This document shows positions 33,969-42,002 of a stretch of 61,684 nucleotides of DNA, in pieces. How positions within the stretch are numbered: position 1 is the first letter of the stretch; each line of letters opens with the position of its first letter. Under the pieces are notes generated by a model. The model was not told where the DNA came from. It ran no database searches and saw only the letters and a list, made by a program, of their open reading frames with translations. The position numbers and the translations under genes were made by a program. Source of the stretch: Spirochaetota bacterium. Lineage in GTDB: Bacteria > Spirochaetota > Spirochaetia > SPDA01 > JAJSAL01. The DNA is taken from assembly GCA_024274705.1 (NCBI GenBank), contig JAJSAL010000167.1, positions 1-61,684 on the forward strand. Reading direction: 5' to 3'.

Positions 33969-34682
33969 GTGAAGGAATACCCACTGGACCTTCATGTGCA
34001 CACCTGCCTGTCTCCATGCGGAGACGCACGGATGGTTCCTACAGCGATTGTGGAATATGCAGTTAAGGCCGGGCTTGCAGGCATCGCCATATGCGACCAC
34101 AATTCAGCGGAGAATATTCCTCCCGTACGGGATGCCGCTCGAAAGAGGGGCATATTCGTCATCGGTGGGATGGAGATAACCACCCGGGAAGAAATCCACG
34201 TGCTTGGACTCTTCCCCGGGGATAACGAGCTCTTTGACGTACAGAATGAAGTGTACAGGAACCTGCCTGGAAACAACGACGAAAAAGCCTTCGGAAGACA
34301 ATGGGTAATCGATTCCGGGGATTTCGTTACGGGAGAGAACTCCCGCCTCCTGGCAGGGGCATGTGCTCTCTCCCTGGAACAGGTGGTGGATTTGATACAC
34401 CGAAACCGCGGGATTGCCGTTGCATCCCACGTGGACCGACCGGTTTTCAGCGTTATCAGTCAGCTGGGATTTATACCGGAGGGAGCCCACTTCGATGCAC
34501 TGGAGCTGACCGGAGCCGGAGAAGACACCAGCCTGCCTGATATTTCCAGGATCCGAAGCTCCGATGCTCACTTTCCGGAAGAAATCGGTAAAAGGCGGAG
34601 TGTTCTTCTGATGGATCATCTCGGTTTTGAAGAGGTAAGAAGGGCCCTCGCATCGGGAAGGGTGAGAGGGGAGCAAGGATAA
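33969..34682 (+). CDS. PHP-domain phosphoesterase-like protein
   Basis: A 237-residue PHP (polymerase and histidinol phosphatase) metal-binding domain: HVHTCLSPCGDARM near residue 8, AICDHNSAENI near 41, IGGMEITTREEIHVLGLF near 62, ASHVDRP near 157 and IRSSDAHF near 194. It would hydrolyse a phosphoester with divalent metals. The substrate is unknown. The start is GTG directly after the previous stop. PHP proteins of this kind are found in hydrogenase operons. Confidence 0.82.
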   Translation: MKEYPLDLHVHTCLSPCGDARMVPTAIVEYAVKAGLAGIAICDHNSAENIPPVRDAARKRGIFVIGGMEITTREEIHVLGLFPGDNELFDVQNEVYRNLPGNNDEKAFGRQWVIDSGDFVTGENSRLLAGACALSLEQVVDLIHRNRGIAVASHVDRPVFSVISQLGFIPEGAHFDALELTGAGEDTSLPDISRIRSSDAHFPEEIGKRRSVLLMDHLGFEEVRRALASGRVRGEQG

Positions 34683-34684
34683 CC

Positions 34685-35104
34685 GTGCAGGATTTGTCCC
34701 TCCACGTAATGGATATCCTGGAAAACTCTATTACAGCCAGGGCAACGAAAGTAATTGTCAAGGTGGTGATGAGGACCGGAAAAGAGGAGATGCTCCTGGA
34801 GATCATCGACAACGGGATGGGTATGGATGCGGAAACAGCAGCCCGTGCGCTGGACCCGTTTTTTACCACGAAGACGGGTAAGAAGACCGGGTTAGGTCTT
34901 TCGCTCCTGAAACAGGCGGCGGAACAGTGCGGGGGAGAGATGGTCCTTACTTCCGGCAAAGGGAGGGGAACCAGGATCCGGGCTTTATTCTGTACCGGCC
35001 ACCCGGATATGAAACCTGTAGGAGATATGGCAGGAACCATCGATCTTTTAAGGATGACTCATCCTGAAATCACCTTTGAATATACATGTGAAATGGAGGA
35101 TTGA
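34685..35104 (+). CDS. stand-alone GHKL ATPase (histidine-kinase-like/anti-sigma type)
   Basis: A 139-residue ATPase domain with DILENSITARA (N box), DNGMGMDAETAARALDPFFTTK and GLGLSLLKQAAEQCGG. There is no dimerisation/His domain. The C-terminus DLLRMTHPEITFEYTC is typical of the version encoded in hydrogenase operons. The start is GTG. Together with the CBS/ATPase protein it may form a partner-switch that responds to nucleotide or redox state, which is inference. Confidence 0.83.
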   Translation: MQDLSLHVMDILENSITARATKVIVKVVMRTGKEEMLLEIIDNGMGMDAETAARALDPFFTTKTGKKTGLGLSLLKQAAEQCGGEMVLTSGKGRGTRIRALFCTGHPDMKPVGDMAGTIDLLRMTHPEITFEYTCEMED

Positions 35105-35107
35105 CCT

Positions 35108-35488
35108 ATGAAATTGAAACCGGAAGATCTTGAAAAGATAAGTGATAACATGCGCTCTACCACCAGCTTAAGGGATGGTGCAGGCCGTGCAAAAATCACC
35201 GTGCATATGGGCACTTGCGGCATCGCTTCCGGTGCCCGGGAAATCATGAAAGCATTCCTGGACAAGATCCAGAAAACAAACATTACCGACGTCATTTTTA
35301 CGACTTCCGGGTGCGCAGGACTGTGCAGTCACGAACCCATGGCCACGGTGGAACTCAAGGACCAGGCACCGGTAAAATACATTAACCTGACGGAAGAGAA
35401 GGTGAACACCATATTTCAAAAGCATGTAATGGATGGAAATGTCGTAGAAGAATATGCATTAGCCAAAGGGAGCGAGAGGTTAGGATAG
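35108..35488 (+). CDS. thioredoxin-like [2Fe-2S] ferredoxin
   Basis: A 126-residue (2Fe-2S) ferredoxin-domain protein as found between the ATPase and HydB genes of hydrogenase operons. Cys residues are Cys37 (MGTCGIASGAREIM), Cys69 and Cys73 (SGCAGLCSHEP). Only three are present, as seems usual for this family, so the fourth ligand or true cluster status is uncertain. The next gene starts at the base following its stop. Confidence 0.82.
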   Translation: MKLKPEDLEKISDNMRSTTSLRDGAGRAKITVHMGTCGIASGAREIMKAFLDKIQKTNITDVIFTTSGCAGLCSHEPMATVELKDQAPVKYINLTEEKVNTIFQKHVMDGNVVEEYALAKGSERLG

Positions 35489-37282
35489 ATGCCAAACTAC
35501 AGAACCAATCTGATGTTATGCGCCGGAACAGGATGTGTTTCGAACAAATCCTTCCAGGTAAAAACGGCCCTGGAAGAAGAACTTAAAAAGCAGGGCCTCC
35601 AGGACGAAGTACAGGTCGTTGCTACAGGCTGCCAGGGTTTCTGCGCCCAGGGGCCCATTGTGGTTGTACAGCCCGAAGGTATTTTTTATCAGCTTCTGCA
35701 AACGGAAGATGTACCCCACCTAGTGGAAGAACACTTCCTGAAAGGACGCCCTGTTGAGAAGCTGATGTACACCCCGAGGAAAGACGAAGCGCCGGTTCCC
35801 AGGATACAGGATATTGATTTTTTCGGAAAGCAGAAACTCGTTGCCCTGGCAAACAGGGGGATCATCGATCCTGAAGATATTGATGAGTACATCGGCAGGG
35901 AGGGTTACAAGGCCCTGGCAAAAGCACTTACTTCCATGACCCCGAAAGAGGTCATCGATGAAGTAAAAAAGGCCGGCCTCCGGGGACGGGGCGGTGCAGG
36001 CTTCCCCACCGGGACAAAATGGGAGTTCTGCCGGAATTCCAAGGGTGATGAAAAGTACATTATCTGTAATGCCGACGAAGGCGACCCGGGTGCCTTTATG
36101 GACCGGAGTATCGTGGAATCCGACCCCCATGCTCTTCTGGAAGGTATGCTTATCGGCGCGTACGCAATCGGCGCAACCGAAGGATTTATCTATATCAGGG
36201 ATGAGTATCCCCTGGCCTTAAAAAGGATCCTGAAAGCTATTGACGATGCAAAAGAGTACGGCTTGATCGGTGAAAACATCCTGGGCACCGAATTCTCTTT
36301 CACCCTCGGTGTTAACAGAGGGGCCGGAGCTTTCATATGCGGAGAAGAGACCTCACTCATCAATTCTCTGGAAGGAATCGTACCGGAACCCAGGGTGCGT
36401 CCGCCCTATCCCGCCGTATCGGGATTTATGGGAAAACCTACGAACATCAACAACGTGGAAACCTGGGCAAATGTCCGGCACATCATCAACCGCGGTGCAG
36501 ACTGGTTCCAGGGGATAGGTACGGACACGAGTAAAGGGACCAAGGTATTTTCCCTGGTAGGAAAAGTGCGGAACACCGGCCTTGTGGAAGTTCCCATGGG
36601 TATTACCCTGAAGGAAATGATATTTGACATGGGCGGCGGTATAGCCGACGATAAAAAGTTCAAAGCCGTTCAGATCGGCGGGCCCTCCGGCGGATGTATC
36701 CCGGATTCTCTCCTCGATCTGCCGGTGGATTACGAATCCCTCAAGAAAGTGGGGTCTATCGTAGGTTCCGGTGGTATGATCGTCATGGACGAGAACAACT
36801 GCATGGTAGAAGTAGCCAGGTACTTTCTCCAGTTCACCCAGGGAGAGTCCTGCGGAAAGTGCCCTCCCTGCAGAGAGGGAACCCGGCACATGCTCAACAT
36901 CCTTACGGCTATCACCGAAGGAAGGGGGGAGCCGGGAGATATAGAACTCCTTGAAAAATTCGGCGGCCTCATCAAAGAAACCGCCCTCTGCGCCCTGGGC
37001 AACACTGCTCCGAACCCGGTCCTGACCACCATAAGGTACTTCCGGCACGAATATGAGGCCCATATAAACGAGAAGAAATGCCCTTCCCATGAATGCAAGA
37101 CTCTTATCACTTTTACCATCAATCCGGAAAACTGTACCGGGTGTACGGTATGTGCCCGGAACTGTCCGGTGTCGTGTATTGCGGGAGAGCGGAAAGAGGT
37201 CCATGTTATCGACCAGGAACGGTGTATCAAATGCGGTATGTGCCACACCGTCTGTAAGTTCGACGCAGTGAGGGTAGACTGA
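35489..37282 (+). CDS. HydB/NuoF-type NADH- and FMN-binding subunit
   Basis: A 597-residue flavoprotein. An N-terminal thioredoxin-like [2Fe-2S] domain (Cys11, Cys16, Cys48, Cys52), the FMN/NADH site with GLRGRGGAGFPTGTKW (near residue 160) and NADEGDPGAFMDR, an SLBB region, the NuoF [4Fe-4S] site CGKCPPCREGT (near 454), and a C-terminal double ferredoxin CTGCTVCARNCP/CIKCGMCHTVCK (549-590). This domain order is that of HydB of NAD-dependent and electron-bifurcating [FeFe] hydrogenases. It should oxidise NADH or reduce NAD+. Its stop and the next ATG overlap. No H-cluster hydrogenase follows. Confidence 0.94.
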   Translation: MPNYRTNLMLCAGTGCVSNKSFQVKTALEEELKKQGLQDEVQVVATGCQGFCAQGPIVVVQPEGIFYQLLQTEDVPHLVEEHFLKGRPVEKLMYTPRKDEAPVPRIQDIDFFGKQKLVALANRGIIDPEDIDEYIGREGYKALAKALTSMTPKEVIDEVKKAGLRGRGGAGFPTGTKWEFCRNSKGDEKYIICNADEGDPGAFMDRSIVESDPHALLEGMLIGAYAIGATEGFIYIRDEYPLALKRILKAIDDAKEYGLIGENILGTEFSFTLGVNRGAGAFICGEETSLINSLEGIVPEPRVRPPYPAVSGFMGKPTNINNVETWANVRHIINRGADWFQGIGTDTSKGTKVFSLVGKVRNTGLVEVPMGITLKEMIFDMGGGIADDKKFKAVQIGGPSGGCIPDSLLDLPVDYESLKKVGSIVGSGGMIVMDENNCMVEVARYFLQFTQGESCGKCPPCREGTRHMLNILTAITEGRGEPGDIELLEKFGGLIKETALCALGNTAPNPVLTTIRYFRHEYEAHINEKKCPSHECKTLITFTINPENCTGCTVCARNCPVSCIAGERKEVHVIDQERCIKCGMCHTVCKFDAVRVD

Positions 37283-37875
37283 TGATCAACATAAGCATAA
37301 ACGGAAAGCCATACAGCTACGAAGAGGAACTGACCATTTACCATGCAGCGAAAGAAGCAGGCATCTGGATACCCACCCTCTGCTACAACGAAAAACTGAA
37401 GCCCTATGGCGGCTGCAGGGTTTGTCTTGTCGAAGTTACCGGGAAACCGGTACTCGTTCCTTCCTGTGCGACTAATATCACGGAAGGAATGGAGATTGTC
37501 ACTGATTCGGACAGGGTAAAAGGGGGAAGGCAATTCATCATCGAGCTTCTCCTGGCCCGAACTCCCGGGGCAAAGGAAATACAGGAACTCGCAAAGAAAT
37601 TTGGTGTTGATCCCACCGGTGACAGCGCCCAGGGCTCCGTATCCACTTATCTCCTGAAACGGGCAGAACCTCCGTTCGAGACAACGTGTATCCTCTGCGG
37701 ACTGTGTGTCCGGGTATGTGCGGAGGTTACAGAGCGGCATGCATTGAGTTACGAGGACAGGGGTATGAAGCGGAGGATAACACCGCCGTTCTCGAAGGTT
37801 GCAGATACATGTATCGGCTGCGGCTCCTGTGCCTATGTATGCCCAACAAATTGCATCACCATCGAAGAAGCATAA
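37282..37875 (+). CDS. HydA/NuoG-like Fe-S protein lacking the H-cluster domain
   Basis: A 197-residue protein equal to the N-terminal relay of HydA. [2Fe-2S] domain with Cys34, Cys45, Cys48 and Cys62, then a double [4Fe-4S] ferredoxin with Cys136, 139, 142 and 146 and Cys177, 180, 183 and 187. The His-ligated [4Fe-4S] segment that normally lies between them is missing, and so is the whole catalytic H-cluster domain. No H-cluster motif (TSCCP, MPC, CxxGC) appears in the following bases before the polyprenyl synthase. It must therefore pass electrons to another acceptor, and I infer the shortened NqrF. Confidence 0.9.
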   Translation: MINISINGKPYSYEEELTIYHAAKEAGIWIPTLCYNEKLKPYGGCRVCLVEVTGKPVLVPSCATNITEGMEIVTDSDRVKGGRQFIIELLLARTPGAKEIQELAKKFGVDPTGDSAQGSVSTYLLKRAEPPFETTCILCGLCVRVCAEVTERHALSYEDRGMKRRITPPFSKVADTCIGCGSCAYVCPTNCITIEEA

Positions 37876-37967
37876 AGAGCCTCGGAGGGTGGCATAAATA
37901 AAGATTTCCCATGGGAATTGAATTGCGTATACTGAATGAGAAGAATAAAACAGGAGCTTCAAGAAGG

Positions 37968-38852
37968 ATGTCCCGGACTTTGGAACAGGTGTACAAACCG
38001 ATCCGTAAAGAACTTGAAAAAGTTGAAGATGTGATCAAAGAACAGCTGAAAACCGTCTTGAGTGACCGGAGAAGCCAAGGCATAAACGACAAGTTCATCG
38101 AAGAAGTCACAAACCACCTCTTCCGCAAGCCTGGAAAAAAACTGAGACCCGCACTGGTACTCATGTCTGCCGGCATCTTCGGTGCATACGGCAGGAACCG
38201 GCGTAAAGCCCTGGTAGAGCTCGCAGCAGCCGTAGAACTGATCCACTCTGCGTCCCTCATCCATGACGACATCATCGATGACGCGGATCAGCGCCGCCAT
38301 GAAGTATCTATGAACAAACAGTTCGATAATACCATCGCGGTCCTTACCGGGGACATCCTGTATGCCCAGTTTTTCTCTCTCCTTACCCACCTGCCGGATA
38401 TCGACGATTCACTGAAACTCGGCCTGTTCGGCTTGTTTTCCCGGCTCACCCGGAATATGTGTATCGGTGAAATATTTCAGCACGAAATACTTAACAGACG
38501 GTTCCTGCCGGATGAAAAGGAGTATCTGAAGGTCCTGGAAAACAAGACCGCCCTCCTTATGTCCGCCTGCTGTGAATGCGGCGCCCGGGTGAATGAAGCT
38601 GAAGAAGAATCCGCCAGACATCTTAAGAATTTCGGACTCAATTTCGGGCTTGCATTTCAGCTCGTGGACGATTACATTGACAGGGACAGTCCTTTAAAGG
38701 CAGAGGTGGATCTTCTCCACAAAGCCGAATCGTATATTGATAAAGCCAGAAAAGAGCTCGGTGCAGTTTCGACCAATGGCAGAAAAATTCATCTGGAAAA
38801 TCTCTGCGATTTCGTACTGTCCAGAGCGAAGGTCAAACAACCTGTCGGATAA
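37968..38852 (+). CDS. polyprenyl diphosphate synthase
   Basis: A trans-isoprenyl diphosphate synthase of about 294 residues with the first aspartate-rich motif HDDIIDDADQRR and the second LVDDYIDRD. FRKPGKKLRPALVLMSAG is the family N-terminal block. It builds the polyprenyl chain, probably for menaquinone made with the UbiA-like enzyme at 19327. I prefer the ATG at 37968 (MSRTLEQVYKPI), with GGAGC upstream; the frame is open to an ATG at 37911 that would add 19 residues. It follows the HydA-like gene and precedes the kinase fusion, probably as one operon. Confidence 0.87.
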   Translation: MSRTLEQVYKPIRKELEKVEDVIKEQLKTVLSDRRSQGINDKFIEEVTNHLFRKPGKKLRPALVLMSAGIFGAYGRNRRKALVELAAAVELIHSASLIHDDIIDDADQRRHEVSMNKQFDNTIAVLTGDILYAQFFSLLTHLPDIDDSLKLGLFGLFSRLTRNMCIGEIFQHEILNRRFLPDEKEYLKVLENKTALLMSACCECGARVNEAEEESARHLKNFGLNFGLAFQLVDDYIDRDSPLKAEVDLLHKAESYIDKARKELGAVSTNGRKIHLENLCDFVLSRAKVKQPVG

Positions 38853-38863
38853 GGCGGCTCCGA

Positions 38864-41269
38864 ATGGACTCAGACGATAAAGATCGCGACAGCAGGATCG
38901 ATCCTGAATTCCTGAAAGTATTGTCTCATCAGATAAAATCACCCATCCATGCTATTCAGACGCTCTTAGGAACGGTAGCAGAAGGATACGCAGGGGACGT
39001 TGATGAAAAGGTCCTTCCTTTCATCGAAAAAGCCCTTAAACGTTCAAAAGAGGCCCAGGAAGTGGTGTCGGACCTGCTGGACTACCAGTTTTTTACCGAG
39101 CACCAGAATGAACAGGAAGAGTTTAACCTGGTGGCTCTGCTGGAAGAGCTTCTGGAATCGTACATTCCCCAGGCATCGGAAAAAAACATCTCTCTTACCG
39201 GAGACATACCTTCCCAGACAGTGATCAACCTGGCGGGGAACAGCACCGGCATGAGTCATGCTCTCCGCAACCTGATCGAGAACGCCATTAAATACACTCC
39301 CCCGCCTGGCTCCGTGTACGTGCGGATGTCTTTCAATGCTGCGGATAAAGAGTGCTCCATCGAAATCGCTGACACCGGTTACGGTATCCCGGAAGAGGAA
39401 CAGCAGAGCATCTTCAAACCCTTTTTCAGGGCATTGAAGACGAAGTCTGTCATCGCCGGAACAGGACTTGGACTCTCCATCGTTAAAAAGGTGATCGATA
39501 ACCACGGAGGCACCGTTACATTAAAATCCCGGGAAAACGAAGGAACAACCTTTTATATCACCCTGCCTTTTGTAAATTTCGAGGAGAACAACGAAGAAGC
39601 TGTAAACAGGGAACAGGTGGTGATCATCGGCGGTGTTACCGCCGGTCCTAAGACGGCAGCCCGCTTAAGGCGGCTCAATGAGAATCTGGGAATTACCATC
39701 GTAGAACAGCGCCACTTCCTCTCCTACGCCGGATGTGGTCTGCCGTCATACATAAGCGGAGCGGTTTCTTCCCCAAAAGCACTCATGTCAATCGGTGACG
39801 GTACAATAAGGGATGTTAATTTTTTCGAATCCATTCAGAACATCACTATCGCAAAAAGCAGCAGGGCTGAAAAGATCGACCGGGAACATCAGACGGTTTA
39901 CATAAAAAACCTGGAAACCGGCGCGGAGTCCACCCTCCGTTATGACTATCTGGTTTTAGCCACAGGGGGAAGCCCCATCGTTCCGGACATACCTGGAATC
40001 CACAACCCGGGGATCTACACACTGAGGTCCTTAGAGGATGCGGAGAAAATCAAACAGGAACTCTCGGTACGCCGGGCCAGGGAGGTGTTCATCCTGGGAG
40101 GAGGGCTTATCGGTGCGTCTGCAGTCGAGGCCCTTATAGAAACAGGGGCCCGGATTACCATGCTGGAAAGAAAAGCGTACATCCTCTTAGGCCAGCTCGA
40201 TGTGGATATGGCCCATCTGATACAAACTGCTCTCAATTCGAAAGGGATAAAAATCCATACCGGTATCAACATCGAAAAGATCACCCCTTCAGGAAACGGC
40301 CTGGCTATTCAGACGGCTGAGGAAACATTCTCTGCGGACTTCATCATTCTTTCAACAGGGATCAAACCCAATACCAGGCTGGCTCAGGACGCTGAACTGG
40401 AAATCGGCCCTTCCGGCGGCATCAAAGTGGACACCCGGCTCCGTACTTCCGACGAACACATCTATGCCGTGGGCGACTGCGCGGAAAGCATCAACCTCAT
40501 TACCGGAAAACACGAATACTGGCCTTTAGGATCCATCTCCACTAAAATGGGGAGAATCGCCGCAGACAACATCTGCAACCGCAACGAGGAATTCTCCGGC
40601 TCCATCGGTACGGCCTTTCTTAAAATCTTCGACATCAATGTTGCACGTACCGGTCTCACATCGAGATCAGCCATGAAAAACGGATTTGATCCTGTTTCTG
40701 TTGTGGTTACCGGGGAAGACCGGGCACACTACATGAAGGGATCGGAAATTATCATCCTGAAAATCATCGCGGACCGAAACACCCGGAAGATCATCGGGGC
40801 CCAGGGATGCGGAATCGGGGAAGTAACAAAACGGATAGAGGTCCTTGCTTTTGCGATTTCCCAGTCACTTACCTTAAGCGAATTTTTTAAAATCGACTTA
40901 GGCTATGCCCCTGCATACAACAGGCCCATCGACTTAAGCCAGACAGCCTGTCTTTTTCTGAACAACAAACTCGACGGCCTGGTACGAACGATTACCGTGG
41001 CGGATTTCGAGTCGGACATGAGTTCCTACAAGCTCATTGACCTTTCACCTCCGGAACAGCACTCTTCAGGGTCCATACCGGGAAGCCTGAATATTCCCCT
41101 GGAACGCATCCGTCACGAGAAACTTCCCTACAATAAAAAAACTAAAATAGTGCTCTACTCATGGACATCCGCAGGAGCCTTTACAGCATACCGTTACCTG
41201 GTTACCCGTGGGTATACAGGTCTCTACGTCCTGGAAGGCGGGTATATCCTGTGGGAAAAAGCCCACTAA
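38864..41269 (+). CDS. histidine kinase - CoA-disulfide-reductase-like flavoprotein - rhodanese fusion
   Basis: An 801-residue soluble three-part protein. Residues 12-240 form a histidine kinase: phosphoacceptor His22 in LSHQIKSPIHAIQTLL, N box NLIENAIKYT, DTGYGIPEEEQ and GTGLGLSIVKK. Residues 245-690 form a pyridine-nucleotide disulfide oxidoreductase of the CoA-disulfide reductase/NADH oxidase group: VVIIGGVTAGPKTAARL, the redox Cys291 in SYAGCGLPSYISG, FILGGGLIGASAVEAL, and the FAD motif YAVGDCAES. Residues 705-801 are rhodanese-like, but the catalytic Cys position is Ser766 (VLYSWTSAGAF). There is no membrane segment. AAGGCGG precedes the ATG. I infer a cytosolic redox sensor kinase. The response regulator could be one of the two receiver-only proteins. 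Confidence 0.92.
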   Translation: MDSDDKDRDSRIDPEFLKVLSHQIKSPIHAIQTLLGTVAEGYAGDVDEKVLPFIEKALKRSKEAQEVVSDLLDYQFFTEHQNEQEEFNLVALLEELLESYIPQASEKNISLTGDIPSQTVINLAGNSTGMSHALRNLIENAIKYTPPPGSVYVRMSFNAADKECSIEIADTGYGIPEEEQQSIFKPFFRALKTKSVIAGTGLGLSIVKKVIDNHGGTVTLKSRENEGTTFYITLPFVNFEENNEEAVNREQVVIIGGVTAGPKTAARLRRLNENLGITIVEQRHFLSYAGCGLPSYISGAVSSPKALMSIGDGTIRDVNFFESIQNITIAKSSRAEKIDREHQTVYIKNLETGAESTLRYDYLVLATGGSPIVPDIPGIHNPGIYTLRSLEDAEKIKQELSVRRAREVFILGGGLIGASAVEALIETGARITMLERKAYILLGQLDVDMAHLIQTALNSKGIKIHTGINIEKITPSGNGLAIQTAEETFSADFIILSTGIKPNTRLAQDAELEIGPSGGIKVDTRLRTSDEHIYAVGDCAESINLITGKHEYWPLGSISTKMGRIAADNICNRNEEFSGSIGTAFLKIFDINVARTGLTSRSAMKNGFDPVSVVVTGEDRAHYMKGSEIIILKIIADRNTRKIIGAQGCGIGEVTKRIEVLAFAISQSLTLSEFFKIDLGYAPAYNRPIDLSQTACLFLNNKLDGLVRTITVADFESDMSSYKLIDLSPPEQHSSGSIPGSLNIPLERIRHEKLPYNKKTKIVLYSWTSAGAFTAYRYLVTRGYTGLYVLEGGYILWEKAH

Positions 41270-41566
41270 AAGTACCTTCCAGGACAACGTAACCTGAGCG
41301 TAAACACCATAGCCTCATACCGGGACGCTTTCAAGCTGTTCTTGATCTTTTGTGAGGCAGAGAAGGAGAAAAAAGTGGACAGACTTAAGCTGGCCGATAT
41401 CTCCAGGGAACTTGTGGTGGAATACCTTATTTGGATCGAATAGCAGCGACACTGCAGCATTTCAACGCGCAATCAGAGGCTGGCTGCCTTCCGTTCCTTT
41501 TTCCGTTATGTCAGCTCGTATGCTCCTGAAACACTGCGTCACTGGATTTTCCGGTTTTCATGAACA
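41270..41566 (+). pseudogene. tyrosine recombinase/integrase remnant (N-terminal part)
   Basis: Reading in the same frame directly after the TAA of the fusion gene gives KYLPGQRNLSVNTIASYRD, then FKLFLIFCEAEKEKK, ending WIE before an in-frame TAG at 41441-41443. The same frame continues QRHCSISTRNQRLAAFRSFF and RYVSSYAPETL, up to a TGA at 41564-41566. This is the SAM-like core-binding domain of a phage-type integrase. It has no start codon, has a nonsense codon and lacks the catalytic domain with its R-H-R-Y residues. It marks past mobile-element activity next to the AT-rich gene. Confidence 0.75.
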
Positions 41567-42002
41567 TTCAGCATCTCAAACTTACCCGGGCCGGGATAGT
41601 GAAGATCAACCCGTTGTTGCCTCATATTCGGAACACCTTGATCTCATAGCCATTGTTTGGTCAAGGCGCGCTGGACGATACTGTTTCTACCCATAGGTTA
41701 TCCGTTTCGATCTTAAGCTTCCTTCCCACGGTTGGTCGCCCTTCCGCAGTTGCCTTCATATAGTATTTGCCCTACTCTCTATGGTCGTAGGGAAGTTAAC
41801 ATACAGGGAACCTCAACCCCTGGTAGTTCGCGGCCCAAGCTGGGCGTACAGAAATCAATACAGCGAACTGGATCCGCCGCCTATTGCACCGCTCCTTCTC
41901 GTCGCTCTGTTTTTGCTGCTGGTAATGCGAAGTGTTATAGTGTTGACTTTTTATCCATCAAGACATATTATTGCAATTCAGGTTGCTGTAATCGAGGTTG
42001 CA
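41567..42002. other. non-coding mosaic between the integrase remnant and the AT-rich ATPase gene
   Basis: No intact gene is visible in these 436 bases. Both strands show only short broken frames. The hairpin GCCCAAGCTGGGC lies at about 41840-41855. Near the right edge CCTTCTCGTCG (41894-41904) and GTTATAG (41934-41940) resemble parts of an integron attC site. The frame of the ATPase gene stays open back to 41781, but that stretch reads as low-quality coding and has no start with a ribosome-binding site. Confidence 0.5.
41894..41940. other. possible decayed attC-like site, left edge of the AT-rich gene
   Basis: GTTATAG (41934-41940) looks like the R' core (GTTRRRY-like, as the GTTATA of VCR sites) where a cassette would begin. 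CCTTCTCGTCG at 41894-41904 recurs to the right of the gene at 43358-43368. The matching R'' arm and a complementary stem are not recognisable, so the site would be truncated. Confidence 0.3.

Noticed and set aside
37876..37967. Frameshifted H-cluster domain after the short HydA-like gene
   Set aside because: I read these bases for H-cluster motifs and found none, and the next real gene starts within 92 bases. The protein simply ends.
41781..42002. N-terminal extension of the AT-rich ATPase
   Set aside because: The frame is open, but the composition changes at about 41.95 kb, the peptide is not protein-like, and the ATG at 42003 has a ribosome-binding site and begins the family-typical sequence.
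41270..42002. Group II intron or insertion-sequence identity for the mosaic
   Set aside because: Apart from the integrase fragment, no reverse transcriptase, transposase or terminal inverted repeats could be recognised.
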